Assembly: GCA_002353295.1 (NCBI GenBank) | Contig: DEJG01000026.1 | Location: forward strand, 58,234 to 122,233 | DNA length: 64,000 bases | Source of the DNA: Prevotella sp. UBA2754 | GTDB lineage: Bacteria > Bacteroidota > Bacteroidia > Bacteroidales > Bacteroidaceae | Direction: 5' to 3' | Part shown: positions 1 to 8,142 of the stretch, one piece after another | Layout: every line of letters begins with the position of its first letter | Position numbering within the stretch: position 1 is the first letter of the stretch | Made by a program: the position numbers and the translations under genes | Notes under the pieces: generated by a model | Databases searched by the model: none | The model's input: only the letters and a program-made list of their open reading frames with translations | What the model was told of the DNA's origin: nothing

Positions 1-2
1 TG

Positions 3-452
3 GCTGGTACAGAGCGTGGTATCACAGAGCCTACTCCTACATTCTCTGCTTGCTTCGGACAGGCATTCCTCGAGTTGCATCCTACCAAATATGCAGAGGA
101 GCTCGTTAAGCGTATGGAGAAGAGCGGTGCTAAGGCTTATCTCGTTAACACAGGTTGGAATGGTACAGGTAAGCGTATCTCTATCAAGGATACACGTGGT
201 ATTATCGATGCTATTCTGGGTGGTGCTATCCTGAAGGCTCCTACCAAGAAGATTCCTTACTTCGACTTTGAGGTTCCAACAGAGTTGGAAGGTGTAGACA
301 CCAACATCCTCGATCCTCGCGATACTTATGCTGATGCAGCAGAGTGGAACAAGAAGGCTGAGGACTTGGCTGGCCGCTTCATTAAGAACTTCAAGAAGTA
401 TGAGGGTAATGAGGCTGGTAAGGCTTTGGTAGCTGCTGGTCCAAAACTCTAA
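3..452 (+). CDS. pckA: Phosphoenolpyruvate carboxykinase (ATP), 3' part
   Basis: Only the C-terminal 149 codons lie in the window. The frame is open from base 3 and begins AGTERGITEPTPTFSACFG, a conserved stretch of the nucleotide-binding domain of ATP-dependent PEP carboxykinase. The family is about 535 residues, so roughly 70 percent of the gene lies upstream. The enzyme interconverts oxaloacetate and PEP in the cytoplasm; in Bacteroidales it mainly fixes CO2 in the direction of oxaloacetate, feeding succinate fermentation. A strong hairpin follows the TAA at 450-452, so the gene is probably the last of its transcript. Identity is very secure; the start is outside the window. Confidence 0.96.
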   Translation, partial: AGTERGITEPTPTFSACFGQAFLELHPTKYAEELVKRMEKSGAKAYLVNTGWNGTGKRISIKDTRGIIDAILGGAILKAPTKKIPYFDFEVPTELEGVDTNILDPRDTYADAAEWNKKAEDLAGRFIKNFKKYEGNEAGKALVAAGPKL

Positions 453-472
453 GGGTTTGACCTATATCAAAA

Positions 473-506
473 ATAAAGGGCGGTTTCGGAAGAAATCGCC
501 CTTTAT
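473..506 (+). terminator. Hairpin downstream of pckA
   Basis: Ten perfect base pairs (473-482 with 497-506), extended inward by several weaker pairs. It starts 20 bases after the pckA stop. There is no long T run, so it may also act as a 3' stabilising stem. Confidence 0.7.
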
Positions 507-530
507 GACGTATAAAAGCTAAATATAAAT

Positions 531-538
531 TACCTTTG
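531..538 (+). promoter_or_regulatory. Bacteroidetes -7 box for the 31-codon gene
   Basis: TACCTTTG fits TAnnTTTG. Transcription would start near 545, where a 6-bp hairpin (544-549 with 555-560) would sit at the 5' end of the RNA. I see no clear -33 TTTG. Confidence 0.7.
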
Positions 539-605
539 CATAGGTAATCGAGACGATTACGGTGTTTTCATTAGGTTAGTTATTAATTTGTTTAAGGTAA
601 AGATT

Positions 606-701
606 ATGTTATTAGATTTTCAAACAACGGCCATGTTGGTTGTGGTTGCAATAGCAACAATTTTGAGTGTTTTGACACTCATAAAGACCGACATCCGTTA
701 A
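606..701 (+). CDS. Small single-span membrane protein, 31 aa
   Basis: A short ORF beginning MLLDFQTTAMLVVV and ending LIKTDIR. A hydrophobic run of about 18 residues (roughly 9-26) is followed by a basic, polar tail, so it would make one membrane helix. The purine-rich AAGGTAAAG lies just before the ATG as a plausible ribosome site. The ORF has its own -7 box at 531 and its own terminator at 707, with no other gene between pckA and the next promoter, so it is a complete monocistronic unit. I do not recognise the family. The alternative is a small RNA that happens to carry an ORF. Confidence 0.6.
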   Translation: MLLDFQTTAMLVVVAIATILSVLTLIKTDIR

Positions 702-706
702 TGAAA

Positions 707-743
707 AGCGCGGAGTGAGTGATTCATACCGCGCTCTTTTTTT
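707..743 (+). terminator. Rho-independent terminator of the 31-codon gene
   Basis: Seven perfect GC-rich pairs (707-713 with 729-735) followed by seven T residues at 737-743. Confidence 0.88.
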
Positions 744-828
744 GTTTACAAAATCTAAAATATGACATTTTATCATATAATTAACTTAATAAAAGGCAGA
801 AAAATGTCGCTATTTGCGGAAATGTGAG

Positions 829-836
829 TAAATTTG
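829..836 (+). promoter_or_regulatory. -7 box of the DUF6242-uppS-bamA operon
   Basis: TAAATTTG fits TAnnTTTG. It lies 25 bases before the ATG at 861. Its final TTG is in frame with the downstream gene and could be mistaken for a start codon. Confidence 0.72.
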
Positions 837-860
837 CAGGCAAAATTGAATAATAACCAA

Positions 861-2231
861 ATGACAAAGATAATTAAAGGCATTTGCGGTGTGCTGACAG
901 TAATGTTTCTGTTAGCTTCGTGCATGAAGTCAAATGATAACAGTAGCTCATTGTATAATGATACAGCTATTACAGGATTCTCATTAGGAACACTTAACAG
1001 GTATCTTCATACTAAATCTTCTACAGGTGCTGATTCTGTTTACAAGGTATCAGTGTCAGGCAGTGACTATAAGTTTAGTATCGATCACTTAGCTCATCGT
1101 ATTTTCAACCCTGATTCATTGCCTGTGGGGACAGATGTGTCCAAAGTGCTTTGCACGGTGTCGGCATTGAATAATGGTAGTGTTTATGTAGAAGATTTAG
1201 AGAGCGAAGGCGTTTTACTGTTCTATTCGGATAGTCTTGATTTCACGGTGCCTCGTGTTTTCCGTGTATATTCCAGCGATGGTTCTGGATATGAGAGCTA
1301 TACCGTTGAGGTGAATGTGCATCAGCAGGAAAGTGAGCAATTTGTTTGGACGGAGCATTCCAAGAATAGCAATTTGGCTGCCTTGGAAGATATGAAGGCT
1401 GTTACCATAAATCATCAGTTAATGGTCTTTGGTCTTAAGGATGATAAAACGGTAGGCTATGCAACGGTAGACGGTGACAATTGGGAGACATTGTCAGAGT
1501 TGACCGACAAGTATGCCTATTTCAATATGGTGACATCTAATTCTGTCCTTTATACATTGAGTAATGGCAAGTTGATCAAGTCGGACGATGGTATCGTATG
1601 GGAAGAAGTTGCAGATGCTTCTAACATTGTGAGACTGGTAGCAGCCAGCTATCTGGAAATTTTTGGCCTGACAAGTGATGGTGTTCTAATGGCCCTGAAT
1701 ACTTACACTACAGAATGGACCGAAGATGCTTTCGAAGCAGGAGCAGACCTTTCAAGATTGCCTAACGATCATATTGCCTACATTTGTTATCCGGTAGAAA
1801 TGACTTATTATGCTGATTATGTTCTGTTGGCAGGCATATCCCCAGCTATTGACAAGATGGCTTCTGTATGGCGTAAGATAGTAGAGTATGACGCTCAAGG
1901 AGAAGATGACAAATGGATATACATGGAGCGCAACGATGGTAATCAACTGGCTCTTCCACAGCTTCAGAAACTTGTGATGATGTATTATGACAAGAGTATT
2001 CTGGCTTGGGGAATTAATGACAATGGCTTGTCGCCTATCTACCAGAGTCGCGATAATGGGCTGATATGGAAAGTAAATTCACGCTATAAACTACCAGAGG
2101 AGTTCAATGATGGATTAGCATGTGTCTTTGGTGCTGCTACTGACGGAACAGAAATATGGCTTGTTGGGGGCGACAACGGAGAGGTGTGGACTGGCCATCT
2201 TAACCGACTGGCTTGGGAAAAGGATAAGTAA
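861..2231 (+). CDS. DUF6242-type exported lipoprotein
   Basis: 456 residues. The N-terminus has a lipoprotein signal ending LLASC (Cys21), then a Ser/Asn-rich linker. The first third resembles the DUF6242 domain seen in Bacteroidales envelope lipoproteins; the rest has repeated blade-like segments (KSDDGIVWEEV, SRDNGLIWKVN) like those of sialidase/BNR-type propellers. ATG 861 is chosen because the in-frame TTG at 834 lies inside the -7 box. It is the first gene of a tight operon (6 bases to the next gene) with an outer-membrane barrel, uppS and bamA, so a role at the outer membrane is likely, but its function is unknown. Confidence 0.8.
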   Translation: MTKIIKGICGVLTVMFLLASCMKSNDNSSSLYNDTAITGFSLGTLNRYLHTKSSTGADSVYKVSVSGSDYKFSIDHLAHRIFNPDSLPVGTDVSKVLCTVSALNNGSVYVEDLESEGVLLFYSDSLDFTVPRVFRVYSSDGSGYESYTVEVNVHQQESEQFVWTEHSKNSNLAALEDMKAVTINHQLMVFGLKDDKTVGYATVDGDNWETLSELTDKYAYFNMVTSNSVLYTLSNGKLIKSDDGIVWEEVADASNIVRLVAASYLEIFGLTSDGVLMALNTYTTEWTEDAFEAGADLSRLPNDHIAYICYPVEMTYYADYVLLAGISPAIDKMASVWRKIVEYDAQGEDDKWIYMERNDGNQLALPQLQKLVMMYYDKSILAWGINDNGLSPIYQSRDNGLIWKVNSRYKLPEEFNDGLACVFGAATDGTEIWLVGGDNGEVWTGHLNRLAWEKDK

Positions 2232-2237
2232 GGATTG

Positions 2238-2915
2238 ATGTTGAAAAAAGCACTGTTTTCCATCCTGCTGTTGACAATAACAGTTTCACTCAGAGCGCAG
2301 GAAGCACCTGAATATCGCGCTGAGATTGGGGGTGGAGTAGGTGTGGTAACCTATCTGGGTGACTACAACGGAAATCTTTTCAAGAATATGCAGCCGATGT
2401 TTACATTGTTGGGTCGCTATAAGTTCAATCCTCGTATGGCATTGGCTTTGAATGTTAGCTATGGAAAGATCAAAGGCTCATCTAAAAATGCGAAGACGTA
2501 TTTGCCTGATGTTCCTGTAACAGACTTTAGTCATGGCTTGGTAGATACAGGGGTGAGATTTGAATATAACTTCTGGCCTTATGGCACAGGAAAAGAATAT
2601 CGAGGAGCACAACGTGTTACACCTTATATATATATAGGGGTGGGAGCTACGTTTGTGAAGCCTGAGAAAACAGAGATAGCCCTTAACCTGCCCATAGGTG
2701 CAGGCGTGAAGTATAAAGCAGGTGAGCGGGTGAACTTGGCACTGGAATGGACGATGCATTTCACGACTAATGATATGCTTGACGGTGTAAAGGATCCCTA
2801 TGGTATCAAGAGTAGCGGTATTTTTAAGAATACTGATTGCTATAGCCATTTGTGCCTGTCGGTAACCTATGATATATGGGCAAAGTGTAAGACATGTAAT
2901 AACGATAGAGACTGA
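2238..2915 (+). CDS. DUF6089-type outer-membrane beta-barrel protein
   Basis: 225 residues. A Sec signal (MLKKALFSILLLTI, cut after RAQ) is followed by alternating amphipathic strands and Gly/aromatic turns typical of a small eight-stranded barrel (EIGGGVGVVTYLGDY, YIYIGVGATFV). It resembles the DUF6089 family, which includes the PorG protein of type IX secretion; I cannot say that this copy is PorG. The ATG at 2238 follows the preceding stop by 6 bases, and 8 bases separate it from uppS. The C-terminus is unusual for a barrel: it ends in a Cys/Lys-rich tail (KCKTCNN) rather than an aromatic residue. Confidence 0.8.
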   Translation: MLKKALFSILLLTITVSLRAQEAPEYRAEIGGGVGVVTYLGDYNGNLFKNMQPMFTLLGRYKFNPRMALALNVSYGKIKGSSKNAKTYLPDVPVTDFSHGLVDTGVRFEYNFWPYGTGKEYRGAQRVTPYIYIGVGATFVKPEKTEIALNLPIGAGVKYKAGERVNLALEWTMHFTTNDMLDGVKDPYGIKSSGIFKNTDCYSHLCLSVTYDIWAKCKTCNNDRD

Positions 2916-2923
2916 TATAAGTT

Positions 2924-3664
2924 ATGACGCAACAAATAGATATGACACGCGTACCAGAGCATATTGCCATTATCATGGACGGTAATGGGAGATGGGCTAC
3001 AGAGCGTGGTAAAGAGCGTAGCTATGGCCATCAGGCTGGTGTGGATACCGTTCGCCGCATCACTACAGCGTGTGTGAATATGGGCGTGAAATACCTGACG
3101 CTCTATACTTTCTCTACAGAGAACTGGAATAGGCCAGCCACAGAAGTAGCTGCTCTGATGGGATTAGTACTGACTTCTCTTGAAGACGAAATTTTCATGA
3201 AGAATAATGTGCGCTTCCGTGTCATTGGTGATATTCAACGTCTGCCTGAAGAAGTGCAACAGAAACTGCAGGAGACAATGGATCATACTGCTAAGAATGA
3301 TTCCATGACAATGATAATTGCACTGAGTTATTCTTCCAGATGGGAAATAACCAAAGCAGTGCAAGATATAGCTGCAGATGTAAAGGAAGGCAAATTGAAC
3401 GTTGATGCTATCGACGAGAAACTGCTTTCTGAACACATGCAGACAAATTTTATGCCCGATCCTGATTTGTTGATTCGCACAGGAGGTGAATACCGTATCT
3501 CTAATTATCTGTTGTGGCAGATAGCTTATTCGGAATTATATTTCTGCGATACTTACTGGCCTGATTTCAACGAGAAATGTCTGCAAGAGGCAATACTCAG
3601 TTATCAGCATCGCCAGCGTCGCTTTGGTAAAACAGAGAAACAGGTGGAGGAAGAAAATGTATAA
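2924..3664 (+). CDS. uppS: Isoprenyl transferase (undecaprenyl diphosphate synthase)
   Basis: 246 residues, the usual length. It condenses isopentenyl diphosphates onto farnesyl diphosphate to make the C55 carrier for peptidoglycan and surface polysaccharide. The cis-prenyltransferase signatures are present: IIMDGNGRWA with catalytic Asp19, YTFSTENWNRP, and the C-terminal LIRTGGEYRISNYLLWQ and YSELYF. It sits directly before bamA, an arrangement common in Bacteroidales. The stop codon lies in a heptamer array (3661-3695) that fills the gap to bamA. Confidence 0.97.
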   Translation: MTQQIDMTRVPEHIAIIMDGNGRWATERGKERSYGHQAGVDTVRRITTACVNMGVKYLTLYTFSTENWNRPATEVAALMGLVLTSLEDEIFMKNNVRFRVIGDIQRLPEEVQQKLQETMDHTAKNDSMTMIIALSYSSRWEITKAVQDIAADVKEGKLNVDAIDEKLLSEHMQTNFMPDPDLLIRTGGEYRISNYLLWQIAYSELYFCDTYWPDFNEKCLQEAILSYQHRQRRFGKTEKQVEEENV

Positions 3665-3695
3665 TTCATAATGCATCATGCATAATGAAATAATG
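3661..3695 (+). repeat. Heptamer array at the uppS/bamA junction
   Basis: Five 7-bp units: ATAATTC, ATAATGC, ATCATGC, ATAATGA, AATAATG. It contains the uppS stop codon and overlaps the candidate start codons of bamA. Confidence 0.75.
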
Positions 3696-6380
3696 ATGAA
3701 AAGAATTAAGTATAATAAGAGAAGATTATTAGCGTTTGCTACGCTGTTTGTGATGCATTGCATATTAAGCGTGATGCATTGTCAGGCTCAGGACGTTATT
3801 AAGAATCCTGATATCTCGTATGCAGGAACTCCAAGAACCTGTGAGATAGGAGGAATTTCCGTGAAAGGTGTTGAAGGGTATGAAGACTATGTGTTGATTG
3901 GTCTTTCTGGACTCTCTGTAGGGCAAGTGATTACTGTTCCTGGTTCTGAGATTACAGATGCCATCAAGCGCTACTGGCGCCATGGCCTATTCTCCCGTGC
4001 ATCCATCACTGCCGACTCAATTGTAGGATCCAAAATTTACCTTTGTATCCATCTGGCAACCCGTCCGCGTATCAGCAAGATTAATTATCATGGCATTAAG
4101 AAGTCAGAGCGTGAGGATATGGAGGCCAAGCTGGGTATTATGCGAGGCAGTCAGATTACGCCGAATATGATTGACCGTGCCAAGATTCTGGCTAAGCGCT
4201 ATTTCGATGACAAGGGCTTCAAGAATGCTGAGATTGAAATCGTACAGCGTGACGATGTGACAGACAAGAATATGGTGATTCTTGATGTCAATATTGACAA
4301 GAAAGACAAGATGAAGGTGCGCCGTATCATCTTCGAAGGCAACCAGCAGCTGAAGACCAGTAAGATAAAGGGCTCGATGTTCAAGAAAGGCTCCTTTGGC
4401 AAAATAAATGAGGCAGGCAAGTTCAAGAACATCTTTAAAGCTAAGAAATTCACGCAGGAGCGTTACGAAGAGGCAAAGAAGGCACTGATTGACAAGTACA
4501 ACGAGTTAGGCTTCCGTGATGCTGTTATAGTAGAGGATTCTGTCTGGAACAATGACGAGAAACATGTCAATGTTTATGTGAAGATTGATGAAGGACAGAA
4601 ATATTATATTCGCAATATCACTTGGGTAGGTAATACTGTTGTGACCACCGATTATCTGAATGCAGTTCTTGGTATGAAGAAAGGTGATGTCTACAACCAG
4701 AAGTTGATGAACAAGCGTCTTTCAGAAGATGAGGATGCTGTGGGTAACTATTATTGGAATAATGGTTATCTGTTCTATAATCTGCAACCTACTGAGGTGA
4801 ATATTGTAGGCGATTCCATCGACCTCGAAATGCGTATCCAAGAGGGAACTCAGGCTCACATCAGCCATGTGCGCATCTATGGTAACGACCGACTGTATGA
4901 AGAGGTGGTTCGCCGTGAGTTACGTACCAAGCCAGGCGACCTTTTCTCGAAGGAGGCTATTACACGTTCAGCACGTGAAATTGCCTCAATGGGTTATTTC
5001 GATCCGGAGAAAGTGAACCCTGATATCAAGCCTAATTACGAAGATGGTACGGTAGATATCAACTGGGAATTGGAACAAAAGTCTAATGATCAGTTGGAAT
5101 TCTCACTTGGATGGGGACAGACCGGTATTATCGGACGTGTGGGTATCAAGCTCAACAACTTCTCGATGCGAAACCTCTTCGGAAAGAATAAGATGCATCG
5201 TGGTATTATGCCTATCGGTGATGGTGAACAGCTCTCACTCTCACTTCAAACCAATGGACGTTATTATAGTTCGATTTCGGCAGGATATAGTACGGGATGG
5301 TTCGGCGGAAAACGACCGAATGCTTTGAATATCAGCGCATTCTACTCAAAACAGAGTGATATCTCTAGCAGTTATCGTAATAATTCACTTTACAATAACT
5401 ACTGGAACTATATGTCGGGTTTGGGATCAACTGGTTATGGCTATAACTATGATGCCATGCTTGATGATGATAAGTATATCAAGATGTTTGGTGCGACGAT
5501 AGGTTGGGGTAAGCGCCTGCGCTGGCCTGATGACTATTTCCAATTGTCTGTCGCTTTGTCGTACACCCGTTATATGCTGCGTGACTGGAACTACTTTATT
5601 ATCTCAAATGGTAACAGTAACAACATCAACCTCGGTGTGACGCTATCTCGTACCTCTACTGATAACCAACTCTTCCCACGTCGTGGTTCAGAGTTCATGG
5701 CTTCGGTAACACTTACGCCACCATGGTCAGCTTTTGATAATAAGGATTATGAACATCTGGCAACAGACCGTACGTCAGCAACTTTTGAGGCAGAACAACA
5801 AGATAAGTATCGTTGGATTGAGTATCATAAGTGGAAGTTCAAGTCACGTACGTTCACAGCGCTCACAAGCGGTCAGAAGTGTCTGGTGCTGATGACACGT
5901 GTGGAATTTGGCCTTTTAGGTTCTTACAACCAATATAAGAAGTCACCTTTCGAAACCTTCTACGTCGGTGGTGACGGTATGAGTGGTTATTCTACTGGTT
6001 ATGCAGAGGAAACCATCGGTTTGCGTGGTTATGATAATGGTTCTATCTCAAACACAGCAGCCTACGAGGCAGGCACCAGTTCTTATTATAATGCCTATGC
6101 ATACGATCGTTTCACACTGGAACTACGCTATCCGTTCATGTTGGGTAATACCACCATCTATGGACTTGGATTCCTGGAAGGTGGTAACGCTTGGGTTAAT
6201 ACCAGAGATTTTAATCCATTCAACATGAAACGTTCAGCTGGTCTGGGTGTTCGTATTTTCCTGCCAATGGTTGGTCTGATGGGTATCGACTGGGCCTATG
6301 GCTTTGATCAAGTATATAGTGGCAGCAGCTATAAGAAAGGTGGCTCGCAATTCCACTTCATCTTGGGACAGGAGTTCTAA
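3693..6380 (+). CDS. bamA: Outer-membrane protein assembly factor BamA (Omp85)
   Basis: About 895 residues. After an N-terminal signal segment (cut near HCQAQ) come five POTRA-like modules in the first 430 residues (for example IRNITWVGNTVVTTDYLN), then a 16-strand barrel ending in the C-terminal phenylalanine of FHFILGQEF. It inserts beta-barrel proteins into the outer membrane. Three in-frame ATGs are possible: 3678 (inside the heptamer array), 3693 and 3696; I favour the last two because they give a normal basic n-region (MKRIKYNKRR). Skp-type chaperones follow directly, as expected for a barrel-assembly operon. Confidence 0.95.
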   Translation: MMKRIKYNKRRLLAFATLFVMHCILSVMHCQAQDVIKNPDISYAGTPRTCEIGGISVKGVEGYEDYVLIGLSGLSVGQVITVPGSEITDAIKRYWRHGLFSRASITADSIVGSKIYLCIHLATRPRISKINYHGIKKSEREDMEAKLGIMRGSQITPNMIDRAKILAKRYFDDKGFKNAEIEIVQRDDVTDKNMVILDVNIDKKDKMKVRRIIFEGNQQLKTSKIKGSMFKKGSFGKINEAGKFKNIFKAKKFTQERYEEAKKALIDKYNELGFRDAVIVEDSVWNNDEKHVNVYVKIDEGQKYYIRNITWVGNTVVTTDYLNAVLGMKKGDVYNQKLMNKRLSEDEDAVGNYYWNNGYLFYNLQPTEVNIVGDSIDLEMRIQEGTQAHISHVRIYGNDRLYEEVVRRELRTKPGDLFSKEAITRSAREIASMGYFDPEKVNPDIKPNYEDGTVDINWELEQKSNDQLEFSLGWGQTGIIGRVGIKLNNFSMRNLFGKNKMHRGIMPIGDGEQLSLSLQTNGRYYSSISAGYSTGWFGGKRPNALNISAFYSKQSDISSSYRNNSLYNNYWNYMSGLGSTGYGYNYDAMLDDDKYIKMFGATIGWGKRLRWPDDYFQLSVALSYTRYMLRDWNYFIISNGNSNNINLGVTLSRTSTDNQLFPRRGSEFMASVTLTPPWSAFDNKDYEHLATDRTSATFEAEQQDKYRWIEYHKWKFKSRTFTALTSGQKCLVLMTRVEFGLLGSYNQYKKSPFETFYVGGDGMSGYSTGYAEETIGLRGYDNGSISNTAAYEAGTSSYYNAYAYDRFTLELRYPFMLGNTTIYGLGFLEGGNAWVNTRDFNPFNMKRSAGLGVRIFLPMVGLMGIDWAYGFDQVYSGSSYKKGGSQFHFILGQEF

Positions 6381-6383
6381 AAG

Positions 6384-6418
6384 AAATGAGTAATGAGTAA
6401 TGAGAAATGAGTAATTAT
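6384..6418 (+). repeat. Heptamer array at the bamA/ompH junction
   Basis: Units AAATGAG, TAATGAG, TAATGAG, AAATGAG, TAATTAT. It fills the whole gap after bamA, and its last unit contributes the first two bases of the next ATG (6417). Confidence 0.82.
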
Positions 6419-6932
6419 GATTAGAAAGTTATTCTTATTGTTAGCGTTTATGGCATCGGCCATGACGATGCAGGCGCAAAAATTTGCTTTGTTGGATATG
6501 GATTATATCCTAAGGAATATCCCTGCTTATGAGCGTGCTAACGAGCAATTGGCGCAAGTTAGCAAGAAGTGGCAGGCAGAAGTTGACGCTCTCCAGACAG
6601 AGGCTCAAACGATGTATAAGGACTACCAGAAGGAGGTTGTCTTCCTTTCTCAAGAACAGAAAAAAGCTCGTCAAGATGCCATTATGGAGAAAGAACGCGA
6701 GGCTTCCGAGCTGAAGAAGAAATACTTTGGTCCAGAGGGTGAACTTTTCAAAAAACGTACCGCTTTGATGTCACCTATTCAGGAGGAAATCTATAATGCT
6801 GTGAGTGAGATAGCAGACTTGCGTGGTTATCAGCTGGTGCTCGATCGTGCCAGCGATAGTGGAATCATTTTCGGATCTCCTAAAGTGGACATTTCCAGCG
6901 AAGTGCTCTCACGGCTAGGTTATAGTAACTAA
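6417..6932 (+). CDS. OmpH/Skp-family periplasmic chaperone 1
   Basis: 171 residues with a Sec signal (cut after MQAQ). The mature protein has the Skp plan: a short beta segment (KFALLDMDYILRNIP), a long coiled coil rich in Lys/Glu/Gln (about residues 45-115), and a C-terminal segment closing the trimer body (GYQLVLDRASDSGIIF). It would carry unfolded barrel proteins across the periplasm to BamA, encoded just upstream. It is the first of three paralogues in a row. The start codon lies at the edge of a heptamer array, so spacing to a ribosome site depends on that array. Confidence 0.9.
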   Translation: MIRKLFLLLAFMASAMTMQAQKFALLDMDYILRNIPAYERANEQLAQVSKKWQAEVDALQTEAQTMYKDYQKEVVFLSQEQKKARQDAIMEKEREASELKKKYFGPEGELFKKRTALMSPIQEEIYNAVSEIADLRGYQLVLDRASDSGIIFGSPKVDISSEVLSRLGYSN

Positions 6933-6937
6933 TTCTC

Positions 6938-6969
6938 AATATCGAAATAACGTAATATCGAAAATAATT
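6938..6969 (+). repeat. Octamer array between two ompH genes
   Basis: Units AATATCGA, AATAACGT, AATATCGA, AAATAATT, starting six bases after the preceding stop codon. Confidence 0.65.
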
Positions 6970-6986
6970 AAATTAAAAGAAAAGAA

Positions 6987-7481
6987 ATGAAGAAAGTACT
7001 TTTTATGTTGTTGATGCTGGCCCCAATGGCTGCATTCGCACAAAAATTTGGTCATGTTAATGCCCAGGAGATTATTCAGGCAATGCCTGAGTTTACGAAA
7101 GCTCGTGCTGATATCGAGGCTCTCACTAAGACTTATGAGGCTGATCTGAAGAGTATGCAGGACGAACTGCAGAAGAAAGCTGAGGCTTATGAGAAAGAGC
7201 AGGCTAGTCTGCCCGCTAATATCAAGGAGCGTCGTGAGAAGGAACTGCAGGATATGTATCAGAAGATTCAGCAGACCTATCAGGACAATCAGCAGGCTCT
7301 TGCTAAGGAACAGTCTGAGAAGATGCAGGCTATTCAGACCAAAGTAATCGACGCTATCAAAGCTGTAGGTCAGGCTGGTGGTTATGTTTACATCATGGAT
7401 ATTGCAGGTGGTGTTCCCTATATCAGCTCAACTCTCTCAACTGATGTTACAGCTGATGTAAAGAAAAAGCTCGGTCTCTAA
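6987..7481 (+). CDS. OmpH/Skp-family periplasmic chaperone 2
   Basis: 164 residues. Signal peptide MKKVLFMLLMLAPMAAFAQ, then KFGHVNAQEIIQAMPEF, the Skp N-terminal strand, a coiled coil (about 40-115) and a C-terminal GYVYIMDIAGGVPYIS segment. It is the most canonical of the three copies. AAAAGAAAAG precedes the ATG. A perfect terminator follows, so the operon that starts at 829 probably ends here. Confidence 0.92.
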   Translation: MKKVLFMLLMLAPMAAFAQKFGHVNAQEIIQAMPEFTKARADIEALTKTYEADLKSMQDELQKKAEAYEKEQASLPANIKERREKELQDMYQKIQQTYQDNQQALAKEQSEKMQAIQTKVIDAIKAVGQAGGYVYIMDIAGGVPYISSTLSTDVTADVKKKLGL

Positions 7482-7504
7482 GCACATACTAATAATACGA
7501 ATAT

Positions 7505-7539
7505 AATCGCGCAGGAGGAATGCCTCTTGCGCGATTTTT
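7505..7539 (+). terminator. Rho-independent terminator after the second ompH
   Basis: A 14-pair stem (7505-7518 with 7523-7536, one G-T pair) with loop AATG and a T run. Confidence 0.92.
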
Positions 7540-7558
7540 GTTAAATTGCACTATTTTG

Positions 7559-7590
7559 TTTGGTAGTATAGAAAAAATCACGTACTTTTG
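7559..7590 (+). promoter_or_regulatory. Promoter of the third ompH and murI
   Basis: A -33 TTTG (7559-7562) and a -7 TACTTTTG (7583-7590) separated by 20 bp. Confidence 0.78.
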
Positions 7591-7619
7591 TAGGATAAAC
7601 ATCAAGTAAACAGGAATAT

Positions 7620-8138
7620 ATGAAGAAGATAGCACTGATTTTCATGATGAGTCTTATTGGGCTCACAGGTTTTGCACAGACAGAAGGCATTTCTGTGCTG
7701 AAGTTTGGTTTTCTCAGTTATGAGTCTGTTCTCCAGTCAATGGCCGATTATCCACTTGTAGAGCAGGGCATGAAAGAATTGGAAAAACAGTATGCAGCCG
7801 AGCAAAAGCGCGTAGAGGACGAGTTCAATAAGAAATATGAGGAATTCCTGGATGGTCAGCGTGATTTTCCTCAGACGATACTGCAGAAGCGCCAGAGCGA
7901 GCTGCAAGAGTTGCTTGACAAGAATATCGCATTCAAGAAGGAAAGTCAACGGCTGTTGGCTGAAGCTCGTGAGAAAGCCCTACAACCGTTGAAGAACCGT
8001 TTGGCTGGTGCTTTGGCCAATGTAGGTAGCTCAAAGGGACTTGCCTTTATTCTGAATACAGATCATAACACTGTTCCCTGGCTCAATATTACTATGGGAG
8101 AGGATGTAACCGATGCTGTCAAGGCTGCGTTGAAGTAA
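7620..8138 (+). CDS. OmpH/Skp-family periplasmic chaperone 3
   Basis: 172 residues with a signal peptide cut after GFAQ. The coiled coil (about 50-125) is shared with the two upstream copies, but the strand before it is SVLKFGFLSYESVLQSM and the end is FILNTDHNTVPWLNITMG, so it is the most diverged paralogue. Unlike the others it has its own promoter behind a terminator and is co-transcribed with murI (4 bases apart). Separate regulation suggests a separate client set or condition; that is inference. Confidence 0.88.
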   Translation: MKKIALIFMMSLIGLTGFAQTEGISVLKFGFLSYESVLQSMADYPLVEQGMKELEKQYAAEQKRVEDEFNKKYEEFLDGQRDFPQTILQKRQSELQELLDKNIAFKKESQRLLAEAREKALQPLKNRLAGALANVGSSKGLAFILNTDHNTVPWLNITMGEDVTDAVKAALK

Positions 8139-8142
8139 AGTG

